Notes under the pieces: generated by a model
The model's database searches: none
The model's input: the letters and a program-made list of their open reading frames with translations, nothing else
What the model was told of the DNA's origin: nothing
Position numbers and translations under genes: made by a program
Origin: an uncultured Lachnospiraceae bacterium
Lineage (GTDB): Bacteria; Bacillota; Clostridia; Lachnospirales; Lachnospiraceae
DNA length: 64,000 nucleotides
Assembly: GCA_947631625.1 (NCBI GenBank)
Contig: CANRMA010000014.1
Span: forward strand, 18,041-82,040
Direction of reading: 5' to 3'
Shown: positions 1 through 8,017 of the stretch, one piece after another
How the letters are laid out: each line of letters begins with the position of its first letter
Position numbering within the stretch: the stretch's first letter is position 1

Positions 1-9
1 ATAATGTAA

Positions 10-432
10 ATGCCCGAAGATAGCGTTATAAGGACTTTGATAGAGGCCGCTTTGTCGGCAAGGCAGTTTTCATATTCGCCTTACTCCGGTTATCAGGTAG
101 GAGCAGCGCTTTTGGCGAAAAGCGGAGACATCTATACAGGCTGCAATATTGAGAACGCGGCGTTTTCACCTACTAACTGCGCAGAAAGAACAGCGTTTTT
201 CAAGGCTGTGAGCGAAGGCGTAAGACAGTTTGACGCCATTGCGATCGCGGGAGGAACGAAAGATAAGGCAATAGAAAAATATGCCTGGCCCTGTGGAGTA
301 TGCAGGCAGGTAATGGCGGAATTCTGCAGCCCTGAGGCCTTTTACATTATAAGCGCAAGATCCGTGGACGATTATAAAATAAAGGCGCTTGAAGCTCTTT
401 TGCCTGTCGGATTCGGAGCGGATAATCTATGA
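10..432 (+). CDS. cdd: cytidine deaminase
   Basis: Homotetrameric-type zinc cytidine deaminase, 140 aa, the usual length of the family; it converts cytidine or deoxycytidine to uridine or deoxyuridine in pyrimidine salvage, in the cytoplasm. Visible are the zinc/catalytic signature with Cys57 and Glu59 (CAER) and the second zinc pair Cys95/Cys98 (PCGVC), plus the substrate-binding NIENAAF segment at residues 46-52. The ATG follows directly on a TAA at 7-9 that may be the end of an upstream gene cut by the window edge, so the two genes could be co-transcribed. No ribosome binding site can be judged because the leader lies outside the window. Confidence 0.95.
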   Translation: MPEDSVIRTLIEAALSARQFSYSPYSGYQVGAALLAKSGDIYTGCNIENAAFSPTNCAERTAFFKAVSEGVRQFDAIAIAGGTKDKAIEKYAWPCGVCRQVMAEFCSPEAFYIISARSVDDYKIKALEALLPVGFGADNL

Positions 433-463
433 ACGGGAGTTTTGACTAAATTTGTACAATCCC

Positions 464-493
464 AATAACGTAAATCATAGTTTCGCAATTACC
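464..493. repeat. dispersed GTTTCGCAATTACC motif, copy 1
   Basis: The 14-base string GTTTCGCAATTACC (480-493), preceded by ACGTAAATC, recurs at 7707-7720 and, inverted and with changes, at 7949-7959. This copy lacks the inverted partner seen at 7667-7676. It sits in the short gap between cdd and the amidohydrolase gene. Function unknown. Confidence 0.5.
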
Positions 494-533
494 TATTTTG
501 CCATTACACATTACATTGGAAAGGAAATAATAA

Positions 534-1829
534 ATGAACATAAGACTGTACAATGCCCTGATACTTACTATGAAGGATGACAATATCATAAAAGGAGAAA
601 TATGGGTCTGTGGTGAGCGCATTATCTATGTAGGCGACGGTACCGACACTGATAAGGTTTACCGCAGCCTTAAACTTTCAAGTATCTTATGGGACAGGGA
701 GATAGACTGTTGCGGAAATCTTTTAATGCCGGGCTTTAAAGACGCGCATACGCATTCGGGAATGACGCTTTTGCGTTCATATGCCGACGATCTGCCGTTG
801 GACGACTGGCTTAATAAACAGGTCTTCCCGGTCGAAGCAAAACTGGACGGGGAGATGATCTACCATTTAACGAAACTGGCAATCTTAGAGTATCTTACCG
901 GTGGGATAACTGCGATATTCGATATGTATCTGACGCCTGAGACTATAGCCCAAGCCTGTATAGACATGGGTATGCGTTGTGTGCAGGTAGGGGCCGTGAA
1001 TAATTTCAGCCAGTCTGTCGATATGGTCGAAGAAATGTTTAAGAAATTAAATAACAGCCATAATTTAATTAGCTACATACTCGGTTTCCATGCCGAATAT
1101 ACCTGCTCCAAGGAACTTTTGCAGGAGATAGCGGGCCTGTCCCGTAAATATAAGGCGCCTGTATATGCGCATATTTCGGAAACTGCCAAAGAAGTGGAAG
1201 AGTGTAAGAAAAGATACGGAATGACTCCGCCTGTTTTTCTGGATTCACTTGGAATGTTTACTTTTGGCGGAGGAGGGTACCACTGCGTCCATATGGAAGA
1301 GGCGGATATTGATCTGTTCCAACGCAAAAGACTTAACGTGGTAACCAATCCGGCTTCCAATATGAAACTTGCAAGCGGTATTGCGCCCATATCACAGTAT
1401 CTTAAAAGGGAGATAAACGTTGCAATCGGAACTGACGGGCCGGCGAGCAATAACTGTCTGGACATGTTTAAGGAGATGTTTTTGGTGACCGCGCTTGCCA
1501 AAATAAGGGAAAACGACGCTTCGGCGGTAGATGCGTGGGAAGCATTAAAAATGGCGACGGTAAACGGCTCAAGGGCTATGTATCTTCCTGATACCGATGT
1601 GCTTGAGGCAGGCAAACTTGCGGATATTATAATGATAGACTTACAAAAGCCCAATATGCAGCCTGTTAATAACATACCGAAAAATATTGTTTACAGCGCA
1701 GGCAGTCAGAATGTCAAAATGACCATGATAAACGGTCGTATCTTATATGAGAACGGCAGATTTGCGGATTTTATCGACGAGCAGGCAATATATTCAAAGG
1801 CAAACGAGATTAAGGAGAGTATCTGTTAA
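534..1829 (+). CDS. mtaD: amidohydrolase, 5'-methylthioadenosine/S-adenosylhomocysteine deaminase family
   Basis: Cytoplasmic metal-dependent amidohydrolase of the MtaD/ATZ-TRZ family, 431 aa, full length. The first metal site is DAHTHSGMT with the family-typical continuation LLRSYADDLPLDDWL; further metal and catalytic residues sit in GFHAEYTCS, AHISET, the HCVHM segment and IGTDGPASN. The family deaminates adenosine derivatives (MTA, SAH, sometimes adenosine or 8-oxoguanine), so the exact substrate is inferred. AAAGGAAATAATAA precedes the ATG. It is followed after 2 nt by the MutS-like gene, which suggests co-transcription; the neighbouring cytidine deaminase gives a loose nucleoside-salvage context. 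Confidence 0.85.
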   Translation: MNIRLYNALILTMKDDNIIKGEIWVCGERIIYVGDGTDTDKVYRSLKLSSILWDREIDCCGNLLMPGFKDAHTHSGMTLLRSYADDLPLDDWLNKQVFPVEAKLDGEMIYHLTKLAILEYLTGGITAIFDMYLTPETIAQACIDMGMRCVQVGAVNNFSQSVDMVEEMFKKLNNSHNLISYILGFHAEYTCSKELLQEIAGLSRKYKAPVYAHISETAKEVEECKKRYGMTPPVFLDSLGMFTFGGGGYHCVHMEEADIDLFQRKRLNVVTNPASNMKLASGIAPISQYLKREINVAIGTDGPASNNCLDMFKEMFLVTALAKIRENDASAVDAWEALKMATVNGSRAMYLPDTDVLEAGKLADIIMIDLQKPNMQPVNNIPKNIVYSAGSQNVKMTMINGRILYENGRFADFIDEQAIYSKANEIKESIC

Positions 1830-1831
1830 AG

Positions 1832-3598
1832 ATGGAGCACTTGATTTTTGCGGGAGCAATAGTATTTATAATAACGCTTGTTATGATAAAAGGACTGCTG
1901 GATGATAAAAAGGCGCAGAAAAAGGTTATAAATAAGCTGCGGACACAGTACGGAGCGCCTGTAGACAGAGAATATAAGGCGGACGAACTTGAACGCAGCA
2001 TAGCCATGTATTATAAAAAGCATGTGCAGGAACATCAGATAGACGATATAACATGGAATGACCTTAACATGGATGAATTGTACCGCCGCATGAATTATTC
2101 ACACAGTATGGCGGGAGACGAGTATCTTTATTACCGCTTGAGAACGCCCGTCCGGAGCGAGGAAGAACTGGAAGAATTTGAAGAACGCGTGTTATTTTTT
2201 GCCCGGCACGAAAAAGAAAGAGTTAAGCTGCAGCACAGCCTTATCAGACTTGGCAGAATGAGCAAGTATTCTTTATACGAGTACCTTGACTATCTGGATA
2301 CACTGGGTAAGCGGAGCAGCCTGAAATATTATATTTCGATCCTTCTTATCGTAGCAAGTGTTATTTTAATGTTTTATTCGGTGAGTACCGGCGTCGTGGC
2401 GCTTCTTATCGTTCTTAGCAGGAATATGATAAATTATTATAAGGAGCAAAAGGAAGTCGAACCGTATATAACAAGTTTTCGTTATATATCGAGACTTTTG
2501 GAGGCCGCCTCTGTGATAGCGGCGCAGCCCATAGACATTATATCCGGGGAGAGGGAAGAATTAAAAGCCGCTTATGATTCCATGGGAAGTTTCAGACATG
2601 GTTCATTTATCGTTTTTTCGGGACTTGCGGCAGGCGGTGTGAGCCTAAGCAGCAATCCGCTTGATATTATCTTGGATTATATAAGGATGATTTTCTATCT
2701 GGACCTGATAAAATTTAACCGAATGTTGGAGACGGTGCGAGGGCATATAGCTGAAATAGATAAAATAGTGACTGTTATCGGAAAGATAGAGACAGCAATA
2801 TCAGTAGGGGAATACCGGGAATTTCTTAAAGGAGAATACTGTATACCTGAATTTGTTGACCGTAAGGAGCAGACACAGGAAGCGGATTTGGTTCAGAATA
2901 AAGCGCAGACAGGAGAGAAAAGCTTCAGTCACATACTGGAGGCCAAACAAATATATCACCCGTTATTAAATGAACCCGTAAAAAATGATATTAAGGTAAG
3001 CAGGGGCGTATTGCTGACCGGATCTAACGCATCGGGGAAATCAACTTTTCTTCGTGCAGTAGCCATAAATGCGATATTGGCGCAGACCGTTCATACCTGT
3101 GCGGCCTCATATTATAAAGCGGATATGTTTCTGGTATATTCTTCCATGTCGCTTAAGGACGATCTTATGAGCGGCGACAGCTATTATATGGCTGAGGTCA
3201 AGTCCATACGCAGGATATTAAATGAAGTCAAAGAGGCGGGGAAAAATAAAGAACAGGTGTTATGTTTCGTGGACGAGGTGCTGCGGGGAACCAATACGGT
3301 AGAGCGGATAGCCGCGTCAACGCAGATACTTAAGGCGCTTGCCCGGAATAATTCACTCTGCTTTGCGGCAACGCATGATTTGGAGCTTACAAAGCTTTTG
3401 GAGGATATATACGACAACTACCACTTTGAAGAAGAAATGGCAAAGGACGATATACACTTCCCATATAAGATAGAAAAAGGTCCTGCTGTTTCCAAAAACG
3501 CCATAGCGCTGCTTAAAATGCTGGGATATGATAAAGACATTGTAAACAATGCAGAGACCATGGCGGAACGGTTTACAAAAAGCGGACAGTGGATTTAA
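1832..3598 (+). CDS. membrane-anchored MutS-like ATPase
   Basis: 588 aa protein with a C-terminal MutS domain V ATPase: Walker A TGSNASGKST at about residues 397-406, the SYYMAEVKSI motif, Walker B LCFVDEVLRGT and the ATHDLEL switch. The N-terminal mismatch-recognition domain of MutS1 is absent. Instead there is a hydrophobic segment near residues 4-22 and a second hydrophobic stretch near 163-195, which suggests a membrane hairpin. Proteins of this build are annotated as MutS-related family proteins of unknown role; canonical mismatch repair is unlikely because no clamp-lever or mismatch-binding part is evident. A GGAG lies about 15 nt upstream of the ATG, inside the preceding gene, so translational coupling with it is likely. 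Confidence 0.8.
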   Translation: MEHLIFAGAIVFIITLVMIKGLLDDKKAQKKVINKLRTQYGAPVDREYKADELERSIAMYYKKHVQEHQIDDITWNDLNMDELYRRMNYSHSMAGDEYLYYRLRTPVRSEEELEEFEERVLFFARHEKERVKLQHSLIRLGRMSKYSLYEYLDYLDTLGKRSSLKYYISILLIVASVILMFYSVSTGVVALLIVLSRNMINYYKEQKEVEPYITSFRYISRLLEAASVIAAQPIDIISGEREELKAAYDSMGSFRHGSFIVFSGLAAGGVSLSSNPLDIILDYIRMIFYLDLIKFNRMLETVRGHIAEIDKIVTVIGKIETAISVGEYREFLKGEYCIPEFVDRKEQTQEADLVQNKAQTGEKSFSHILEAKQIYHPLLNEPVKNDIKVSRGVLLTGSNASGKSTFLRAVAINAILAQTVHTCAASYYKADMFLVYSSMSLKDDLMSGDSYYMAEVKSIRRILNEVKEAGKNKEQVLCFVDEVLRGTNTVERIAASTQILKALARNNSLCFAATHDLELTKLLEDIYDNYHFEEEMAKDDIHFPYKIEKGPAVSKNAIALLKMLGYDKDIVNNAETMAERFTKSGQWI

Positions 3599-3626
3599 TA
3601 TAGCATATCAAATCATTAAAAATTTC

Positions 3627-3655
3627 TTGACAGATTTTCAGATTTTCGGTATAAA
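3627..3655 (+). promoter_or_regulatory. sigma70-type promoter of the type III antitoxin RNA
   Basis: TTGACA (3627-3632) and TATAAA (3650-3655) are separated by exactly 17 nt, a near-consensus promoter. It fires into the antitoxin repeats, with the start of transcription expected near 3662. A strong promoter ahead of the RNA repeats is the arrangement known for ToxIN loci. Confidence 0.8.
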
Positions 3656-3661
3656 ATAATT

Positions 3662-3838
3662 AGAGATAAGCGATGCTTATCGTATGGGAACTATGGTTCC
3701 CGTAAAAAGCAGTGAGTCCTACTGAGAGTGGAAACGATAAAAGCAGTGAGTCCTACTGGGAGTGGAAACGATAAAAGCGGTGAGTCCTACCGTAAGTGGA
3801 AACGATCAATTTAAGGCTGCGCATCAGCGCGGCCTTAA
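3662..3838 (+). ncRNA. toxI: type III antitoxin RNA (ToxI-like), three 34-nt repeats
   Basis: Three contiguous direct repeats of 34 nt lie at 3705-3738, 3739-3772 and 3773-3806. Each starts AAAAGC(A/G)GTGAGTCC and ends AGTGGAAACGAT; copies 1 and 2 differ at one base and copy 3 at a few. Between promoter and repeats the leader can form two small hairpins (3671-3682 and GGGAAC/GTTCCC at 3686-3701). In known ToxI RNAs each repeat is cut out by the toxin and folds into a pseudoknot that inhibits it. The 34-nt size and the copy number near three agree with described ToxI/AbiQ antitoxins. Exact RNA ends are inferred. Confidence 0.85.
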
Positions 3839-3843
3839 GTTTT
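3811..3843 (+). terminator. intrinsic terminator between antitoxin RNA and toxin gene
   Basis: A 12-bp stem (3811-3822 with 3827-3838, one G-U pair, loop ATCA) is followed by TTTT. Its place between repeats and toxin matches type III loci, where a leaky terminator sets the excess of antitoxin RNA over toxin mRNA. Confidence 0.85.
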
Positions 3844-3881
3844 ACCTGCAGGCTGGATGCGGAAATACAGAGGAAGCAGTT

Positions 3882-4421
3882 ATGAATATGAAACAGAACA
3901 GACTGAATTTATATCTCATAGATATGAAATATGTACGAAATCTTGCAAAAGCGGATGACCATGTGATGTCGGTATCACCGCAAGCGGGAAAAGAAACCAG
4001 ACCGTTTGTTGGGGTTGTGGTCATATGCGGAACAGAGAAATATTGCATTCCGTTAAGTTCGCCGAAGCCGAAACACATATCCATGAAGAATGATGTGGAT
4101 TTTACAAAAATTATGGACAAAGAAAGACTGATCGGGGTTTTGAATTTCAACAATATGATCCCGGTAGACGAAAGCTGTATTTCACCGCTTGATCTGAAAA
4201 TCAGTCTTAAGGATGATGCCCGGACAAAAAGTTATAAGATAATGGCGGCAAAGCAGCTTAGTTGGTGCCAACGTAATCAGGATACTATCATAAAAAAGGC
4301 GAATAAGCTATATCGGCTTGTGCAGTCTGAAAAGGTCAGCGGCTTTTTGAAAAAACGGTGCTGTGACTTTAAAAAATTGGAAAAAGTACTGCAGAAGTGG
4401 ACAAGTGATAAAAACGGCTGA
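3882..4421 (+). CDS. toxN: type III toxin, ToxN/AbiQ-family endoribonuclease
   Basis: 179 aa, close to the 165-180 aa of ToxN and AbiQ. These are cytoplasmic endoribonucleases that cleave A-rich sites in mRNA and in their own antitoxin transcript; several abort phage infection. Family features visible are FVGVVV at residues 42-47, the active-site loop IPLSSPK at 56-62 (equivalent to the T-S-x-K loop of ToxN), the IGVLNFNNMIPV strand and the KQLSW helix. The frame is open further upstream through the RNA repeats, but the ATG at 3882 is chosen because GAGGA stands 8 nt before it and because translation cannot sensibly begin inside the antitoxin. The Met two codons on is an alternative start. 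Monocistronic apart from the antitoxin; no protein antitoxin is nearby. Confidence 0.88.
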   Translation: MNMKQNRLNLYLIDMKYVRNLAKADDHVMSVSPQAGKETRPFVGVVVICGTEKYCIPLSSPKPKHISMKNDVDFTKIMDKERLIGVLNFNNMIPVDESCISPLDLKISLKDDARTKSYKIMAAKQLSWCQRNQDTIIKKANKLYRLVQSEKVSGFLKKRCCDFKKLEKVLQKWTSDKNG

Positions 4422-4485
4422 TAAAAAATTTATTTTAATAATATAATTCAAATAATTTATAAAATAAGGAGTAAATTCACACACT

Positions 4486-4968
4486 ATGAAGGTAACAATA
4501 TACACCGACGGCGCGGCAAGAGGAAATCCTGAAGGCCCCGGCGGATACGGGACCATATTACAGTACATAGATTCAAAAGGAACGCTGCATGAGCGTGAGT
4601 ATTCGGCAGGATATAAGAAAACCACCAACAACCGTATGGAGCTTATGGCGGTAATAGTCGGATTGGAAGCGCTTACCAAACCCTGCGAAGTTACGCTTAT
4701 TTCGGATTCCAAATATGTAACGGACGCCTTTAATCAGAACTGGATAGACGGCTGGCTTAAGAAAAACTGGAAAACGGCCGGAGGCAAGCCGGTAAAGAAC
4801 ATAGATTTATGGCAGCGGCTTTTAAAGGCCAAGGAACCGCATAAGCTTGAATTTATATGGGTAAAAGGGCATGACGGACACCCCGGAAACGAACGCTGCG
4901 ATAAGCTTGCAACAGCCGCCGCTGACGGCGAGGACTTACTTGACGACGCGGGAGGAGAAGTGGTATAA
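4486..4968 (+). CDS. rnhA: ribonuclease HI
   Basis: 160 aa bacterial RNase HI; removes RNA from RNA-DNA hybrids during replication and R-loop removal. The acidic catalytic residues are present: Asp in [17 protein letters not shown] segment (residues 6-18), Glu in RMELMAV, Asp in ISDSKYV, and Asp in the C-terminal GNERCDKLA. The basic handle loop ([17 protein letters not shown]) of the E. coli type is present. AAGGAG stands about 14 nt before the ATG, a rather long spacing. It is followed by a small membrane-protein gene. Confidence 0.95.
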   Translation: MKVTIYTDGAARGNPEGPGGYGTILQYIDSKGTLHEREYSAGYKKTTNNRMELMAVIVGLEALTKPCEVTLISDSKYVTDAFNQNWIDGWLKKNWKTAGGKPVKNIDLWQRLLKAKEPHKLEFIWVKGHDGHPGNERCDKLATAAADGEDLLDDAGGEVV

Positions 4969-5045
4969 TATAACAAATAATCTTAAATATCGTATTTTTT
5001 GGATTTTATTTATATTACCGATATTACGGAAAGGACGAAAGCGGC

Positions 5046-5219
5046 ATGAATAATCTTATATTATTTTTAAATTCATTTTTATCTTATTTGTTATTGTTTG
5101 TTTTAATTGTTGCTCTGGTAATAATAGCATGTGTTATCGGCGCTAAGCTTCGTAAGAACAAAGATTTAAAAAATTCACAGCTTGAGTCTGAGACAGACGG
5201 CAGTGTATCAGAACAGTAG
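5046..5219 (+). CDS. small single-pass membrane protein
   Basis: 57 aa frame with a strong ribosome binding site (GGAAAGGAC) before ATG. Residues 4-33 are almost wholly hydrophobic (LILFLNSFLSYLLLFVLIV and on), followed by a basic stop-transfer stretch KLRKNKDLK and a polar acidic tail ending SVSEQ. A single transmembrane helix with the tail in the cytoplasm is expected. It lies 77 nt behind rnhA and is closed by the terminator at 5235-5260. No family recognised; function unknown. Confidence 0.65.
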   Translation: MNNLILFLNSFLSYLLLFVLIVALVIIACVIGAKLRKNKDLKNSQLESETDGSVSEQ

Positions 5220-5234
5220 TTATTGAATTATCCG

Positions 5235-5260
5235 GAGTTGGTCGGGAGACCAACTCTTTT
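5235..5260 (+). terminator. intrinsic terminator
   Basis: Perfect 9-bp stem GAGTTGGTC/GACCAACTC with a GGGA loop, then TTTT. It ends the rnhA and small-protein transcript and lies upstream of the true start of the WYL regulator, arguing against a longer frame that runs through it. Confidence 0.9.
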
Positions 5261-5306
5261 CAATGTCAGATATAACATATTTAAGTGTTTAAGCGGAAAG
5301 GAATAT

Positions 5307-6296
5307 ATGCCTAAATCATCAAATCAGAAACTTAAATTGCTTTACATATTGAAAATACTTTCCGAGCAGACTGATGAAGAACATCCGATGGGGGTGCCGC
5401 GTCTTATCGAGGAACTGGAGAAGTATGATGTCAGAGCGGAGCGTAAGAGTATCTATGACGATATTAATCAGCTTATCGATTTTGGCTGCGATATCATATT
5501 GATAAAATCCAGGGTAAACGGCGGTTATTATCTTGCAAGCAGGGAATTTGAGTTAGCGGAGCTTAAACTTCTTGTCGAAGTAGTTCAGTCCTCCAAGTTC
5601 ATTACGCTTAAGAAATCCAGAGAACTCATAGCCAAGATAGAAAAGCTTGCTTCCAGATCGGAAGCTAAGCAGCTTCAGCGGCAGGTCTATGTCGCCAATC
5701 GTATCAAAACCGCTAATGAAAGTATTTACTACATTGTTGACGATATACATAAGGCCATACAGAACAACGAACAGATATCTTTCCGGTATCTGGAGTGGAA
5801 TCTCAATAAGGAGCTTGTGCCCAGACATTCAGGTAAGATATATACTGCCAGTCCGTGGGCGCTGACCTGCAAAGACGATAATTACTATCTTATTGCCTAT
5901 GATAAGGAAGATGATAAGATCAAGCATTTCAGGGTTGATAAGATGGGCGGCATAAAGGTATTATCCGGCGTGGAACGAGAAGGCCTGGACCGGTTTAAGA
6001 GTTTCGATATTGCCGACTACGCCAACAAGACTTTCAGTATGTATGGCGGTAAAGAAGAAACGGTAACGCTTTTGCTTGAAAATAACCTTATAGGGGTGGT
6101 TATGGACAGATTTGGCAAAGAAGTTTCGATACGTCAAAGGGATGACGGACATTTTTCGGTGCGTGTGCCTGTGGCGGTAAGCGGACAGTTCTTCGGCTGG
6201 CTGACCGGACTTGGGAACGGAGCGGCGTTAATAGGACCGGAAGAGACCGTGCAGGAATACAAAAAGTATATGCAGGAAATCCTGCAAAAATATTAA
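5307..6296 (+). CDS. WYL-domain transcriptional regulator
   Basis: 329 aa DNA-binding regulator: N-terminal winged helix-turn-helix (HTH_11-like, residues about 5-70, including KSIYDDINQLIDFG) and a WYL domain at about 130-230 with the family-typical PWALTCKDDNYYLIAYD segment, followed by a WCX-like C-terminal extension. Such proteins bind a small or nucleic-acid ligand through WYL and control nearby or distant genes; the target here is unknown. The frame is open from a TTG at 5223, but that start lies upstream of the terminator hairpin; ATG 5307 has AAAGGAA 4 nt ahead and is preferred. The aminotransferase follows after 16 nt, so the two are probably co-transcribed. Confidence 0.85.
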   Translation: MPKSSNQKLKLLYILKILSEQTDEEHPMGVPRLIEELEKYDVRAERKSIYDDINQLIDFGCDIILIKSRVNGGYYLASREFELAELKLLVEVVQSSKFITLKKSRELIAKIEKLASRSEAKQLQRQVYVANRIKTANESIYYIVDDIHKAIQNNEQISFRYLEWNLNKELVPRHSGKIYTASPWALTCKDDNYYLIAYDKEDDKIKHFRVDKMGGIKVLSGVEREGLDRFKSFDIADYANKTFSMYGGKEETVTLLLENNLIGVVMDRFGKEVSIRQRDDGHFSVRVPVAVSGQFFGWLTGLGNGAALIGPEETVQEYKKYMQEILQKY

Positions 6297-6312
6297 AAGG
6301 GGTAATTGCTTT

Positions 6313-7485
6313 ATGGATATACAACTTGCTTCCAGAATGAAGGATTTTGAAGAGGGGATTTTCCAACTTTTAAATGAAAAGAAGCTTAAGCGGGAACAAA
6401 GCGGAGAAAAGGTCTATAATCTTTCGGTCGGGACGCCGGATTTTAAGCCTGCGGAACATATTATGAAAGCTGTAAGCGATGCGGCGTCAAAGCCTGAGAA
6501 TTATAAATATTCGCTTACCGAGCTCCCGGAGCTTATAGAGGCGGTACAGTCAAGGTATAAAAACCGTTACGGCGTAGAACTTTTAAAAGATGAGATAATG
6601 TCGGTATACGGTTCACAGGAAGGGATCGCGCATATCTGCATGTCTCTTTGCGATCCGGGCGACATAGTGCTTGTGCCCGATCCGGGGTATCCGATATTCA
6701 GTATAGGTCCGTCATTAGCGGGAGCGGATGTCAGAACCTATGAACTTACCGAAGAAAATAACTATCTTCCGGATCTTGAGAATATGGACAGGGCGCTTTT
6801 AAAAAAGGTAAAATGCATGATCGTGTCATATCCGCTCAACCCCATATGCAAGACCGCTCCGTGGGAGTTTTATGAAAAACTCATTCCGTGGGCAATAGAA
6901 AATGAAATTATAATAATCCATGATAACGCGTATTCAGACATCATATATGACGGCAGGGAAGGCAGGTCCATTCTGGCGCATCCCCGCGCAAAGGAAACAG
7001 CGGTGGAATTTTATTCCCTGTCCAAGTCCTATAACTATACCGGAGCCAGAATGAGCTTTTTGGTCGGCAATTCCCGTATCGTGGAAGCATTTAAAAGACT
7101 GCGTTCACAGATCGATTATGGTATATTCCTGCCGGTGCAGTATGGAGCCATTGCCGCATTGACTGGTCCGGACAATATAGTAAAGGAACAGCGCGCAAAA
7201 TATCAGGAAAGACGCGACGCCCTCTGCGGCGGTCTGCGCGATATAGGCTGGCCGATTGAGGACAGCGAGGGAACGATGTTTGCATGGGCTAAAATTCCGA
7301 AAGGTTATGACGATGACGTTGAATTCGTTATGGAGTTAATGGAGAAGACCGGAGTAGTCTGCACGCCCGGAAGCAGCTTCGGGGCTCTTGGCAAAGGCCA
7401 TGTGCGTTTCGCGCTCGTACTGCCGCCCGAAACGATCAAAGAGGCGGTAGCGTCCATTGATGCGTCCGGAATGCTTAAAAAATAA
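6313..7485 (+). CDS. PLP-dependent class I/II aminotransferase
   Basis: 390 aa fold-type I aminotransferase with the PLP-binding lysine at 238 (SLSKSYNYTGAR), the conserved Asn of SYPLNP and Asp in IIHDNAYSDI, and phosphate-binding Gly/Ser residues near GSQEGIAH. The overall pattern (VGTPDF, DPGYP, SLSKSYN) is closest to the LL-diaminopimelate/alanine aminotransferase group, so lysine or peptidoglycan precursor supply is possible, but substrate cannot be fixed from sequence. The usual NYPNNPTG motif is changed to SYPLNPICK. AAAAGGGG stands ahead of the ATG. Probably in one transcript with the WYL regulator. Confidence 0.85.
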   Translation: MDIQLASRMKDFEEGIFQLLNEKKLKREQSGEKVYNLSVGTPDFKPAEHIMKAVSDAASKPENYKYSLTELPELIEAVQSRYKNRYGVELLKDEIMSVYGSQEGIAHICMSLCDPGDIVLVPDPGYPIFSIGPSLAGADVRTYELTEENNYLPDLENMDRALLKKVKCMIVSYPLNPICKTAPWEFYEKLIPWAIENEIIIIHDNAYSDIIYDGREGRSILAHPRAKETAVEFYSLSKSYNYTGARMSFLVGNSRIVEAFKRLRSQIDYGIFLPVQYGAIAALTGPDNIVKEQRAKYQERRDALCGGLRDIGWPIEDSEGTMFAWAKIPKGYDDDVEFVMELMEKTGVVCTPGSSFGALGKGHVRFALVLPPETIKEAVASIDASGMLKK

Positions 7486-7511
7486 TAAACAAGAACTGTT
7501 AATTGAAGAAG

Positions 7512-7649
7512 GCGCAAGAGGTGTATATATGTTTTAAAAGACACGCTTGCGCTCCGACTCCGGCGTAGCGGTACTAAGGCTGCAAAGTACGCAGCCTAAG
7601 GACCGACGCCTGCATAGGGTCTTTTAAAACATATATACACCTCTTGCGC
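7512..7649. repeat. 138-bp element with 31-bp perfect inverted termini
   Basis: The arm at 7512-7542, beginning GCGCAAGAGGTGTATATA, is the exact reverse complement of 7619-7649. The 76-bp centre holds a second hairpin AGGCTGC/GCAGCCT (7577-7596) and partly complementary GGCGT/ACGCC parts, so the whole can fold into one long cruciform or RNA stem. No reading frame and no clear target-site duplication. It could be a MITE-like insertion or an elaborate terminator of the aminotransferase gene. No second copy was seen in the window. Confidence 0.75.
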
Positions 7650-7666
7650 ATTGTAAAAAATAGACG

Positions 7667-7720
7667 ATTGCGAAACGTTCCCACAATTTCAAATACGTAA
7701 ATCGGAGTTTCGCAATTACC
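7667..7720. repeat. hairpin copy 2 of the GTTTCGCAAT motif
   Basis: ATTGCGAAAC at 7667-7676 pairs exactly with GTTTCGCAAT at 7707-7716, 30 nt apart; the right side continues as ATTACC like the copy at 480-493. It lies 18 nt behind the 138-bp inverted element, in the gene-free interval before nrdD. Confidence 0.55.
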
Positions 7721-7830
7721 TGCTTTTACAAAATATAGAGCCCTGCATACTGTCCGCATTTTATGCTTTATGCAATAAAACAGGTCCTAATTTTTGTATA
7801 TTTTTATTTCGGTTTTCTGCCATATTCAGA

Positions 7831-7882
7831 TTGACACATCGCAAGATATATCATATACTATCCTTAAACCACAAAATATAGT
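7831..7882 (+). promoter_or_regulatory. nrdD promoter with a possible NrdR-like box
   Basis: TTGACA (7831-7836) and TATACT (7854-7859) stand 17 nt apart, a near-consensus sigma70 promoter, with transcription expected from about 7866. ACAAAATATAGT at 7871-7882, just past the start, resembles half-conserved NrdR boxes, the operators that repress ribonucleotide reductase genes; a similar ACAAAATATAG is at 7728-7738. The box call is weak, because NrdR sites are normally paired at fixed spacing and these are 143 nt apart. Confidence 0.6.
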
Positions 7883-7948
7883 AATATTATGTAAACAAAA
7901 ACAACATTTTGTAGAATGTAATAAGAATCATTGTTGGTGAGCATGGGT

Positions 7949-7987
7949 AATTGCGAAACTTAGTTTCTTTGACGACTGTTTCGTGAT
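7949..7987. repeat. hairpin copy 3 of the GTTTCGCAAT motif, in the nrdD leader
   Basis: AATTGCGAAAC (7949-7959) faces GTTTCGTGAT (7978-7987), so a stem of at least 7 bp can form in the nrdD leader about 30 nt before the start codon. The orientation is opposite to copy 1. A leader role is possible but nothing shows it. Confidence 0.4.
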
Positions 7988-8017
7988 CGCCTGCTGAATG
8001 AGTAAGGGGAAAGGTGT

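Noticed and set aside
3705..3806. Possible short CRISPR array
   Set aside because: The 34-nt units follow each other without spacers; they form a type III antitoxin RNA ahead of a ToxN-like gene.
3762..3881. N-terminal extension of the ToxN-like protein
   Set aside because: It would start inside the antitoxin repeats and run through a terminator; GAGGA and homology support the start at 3882.
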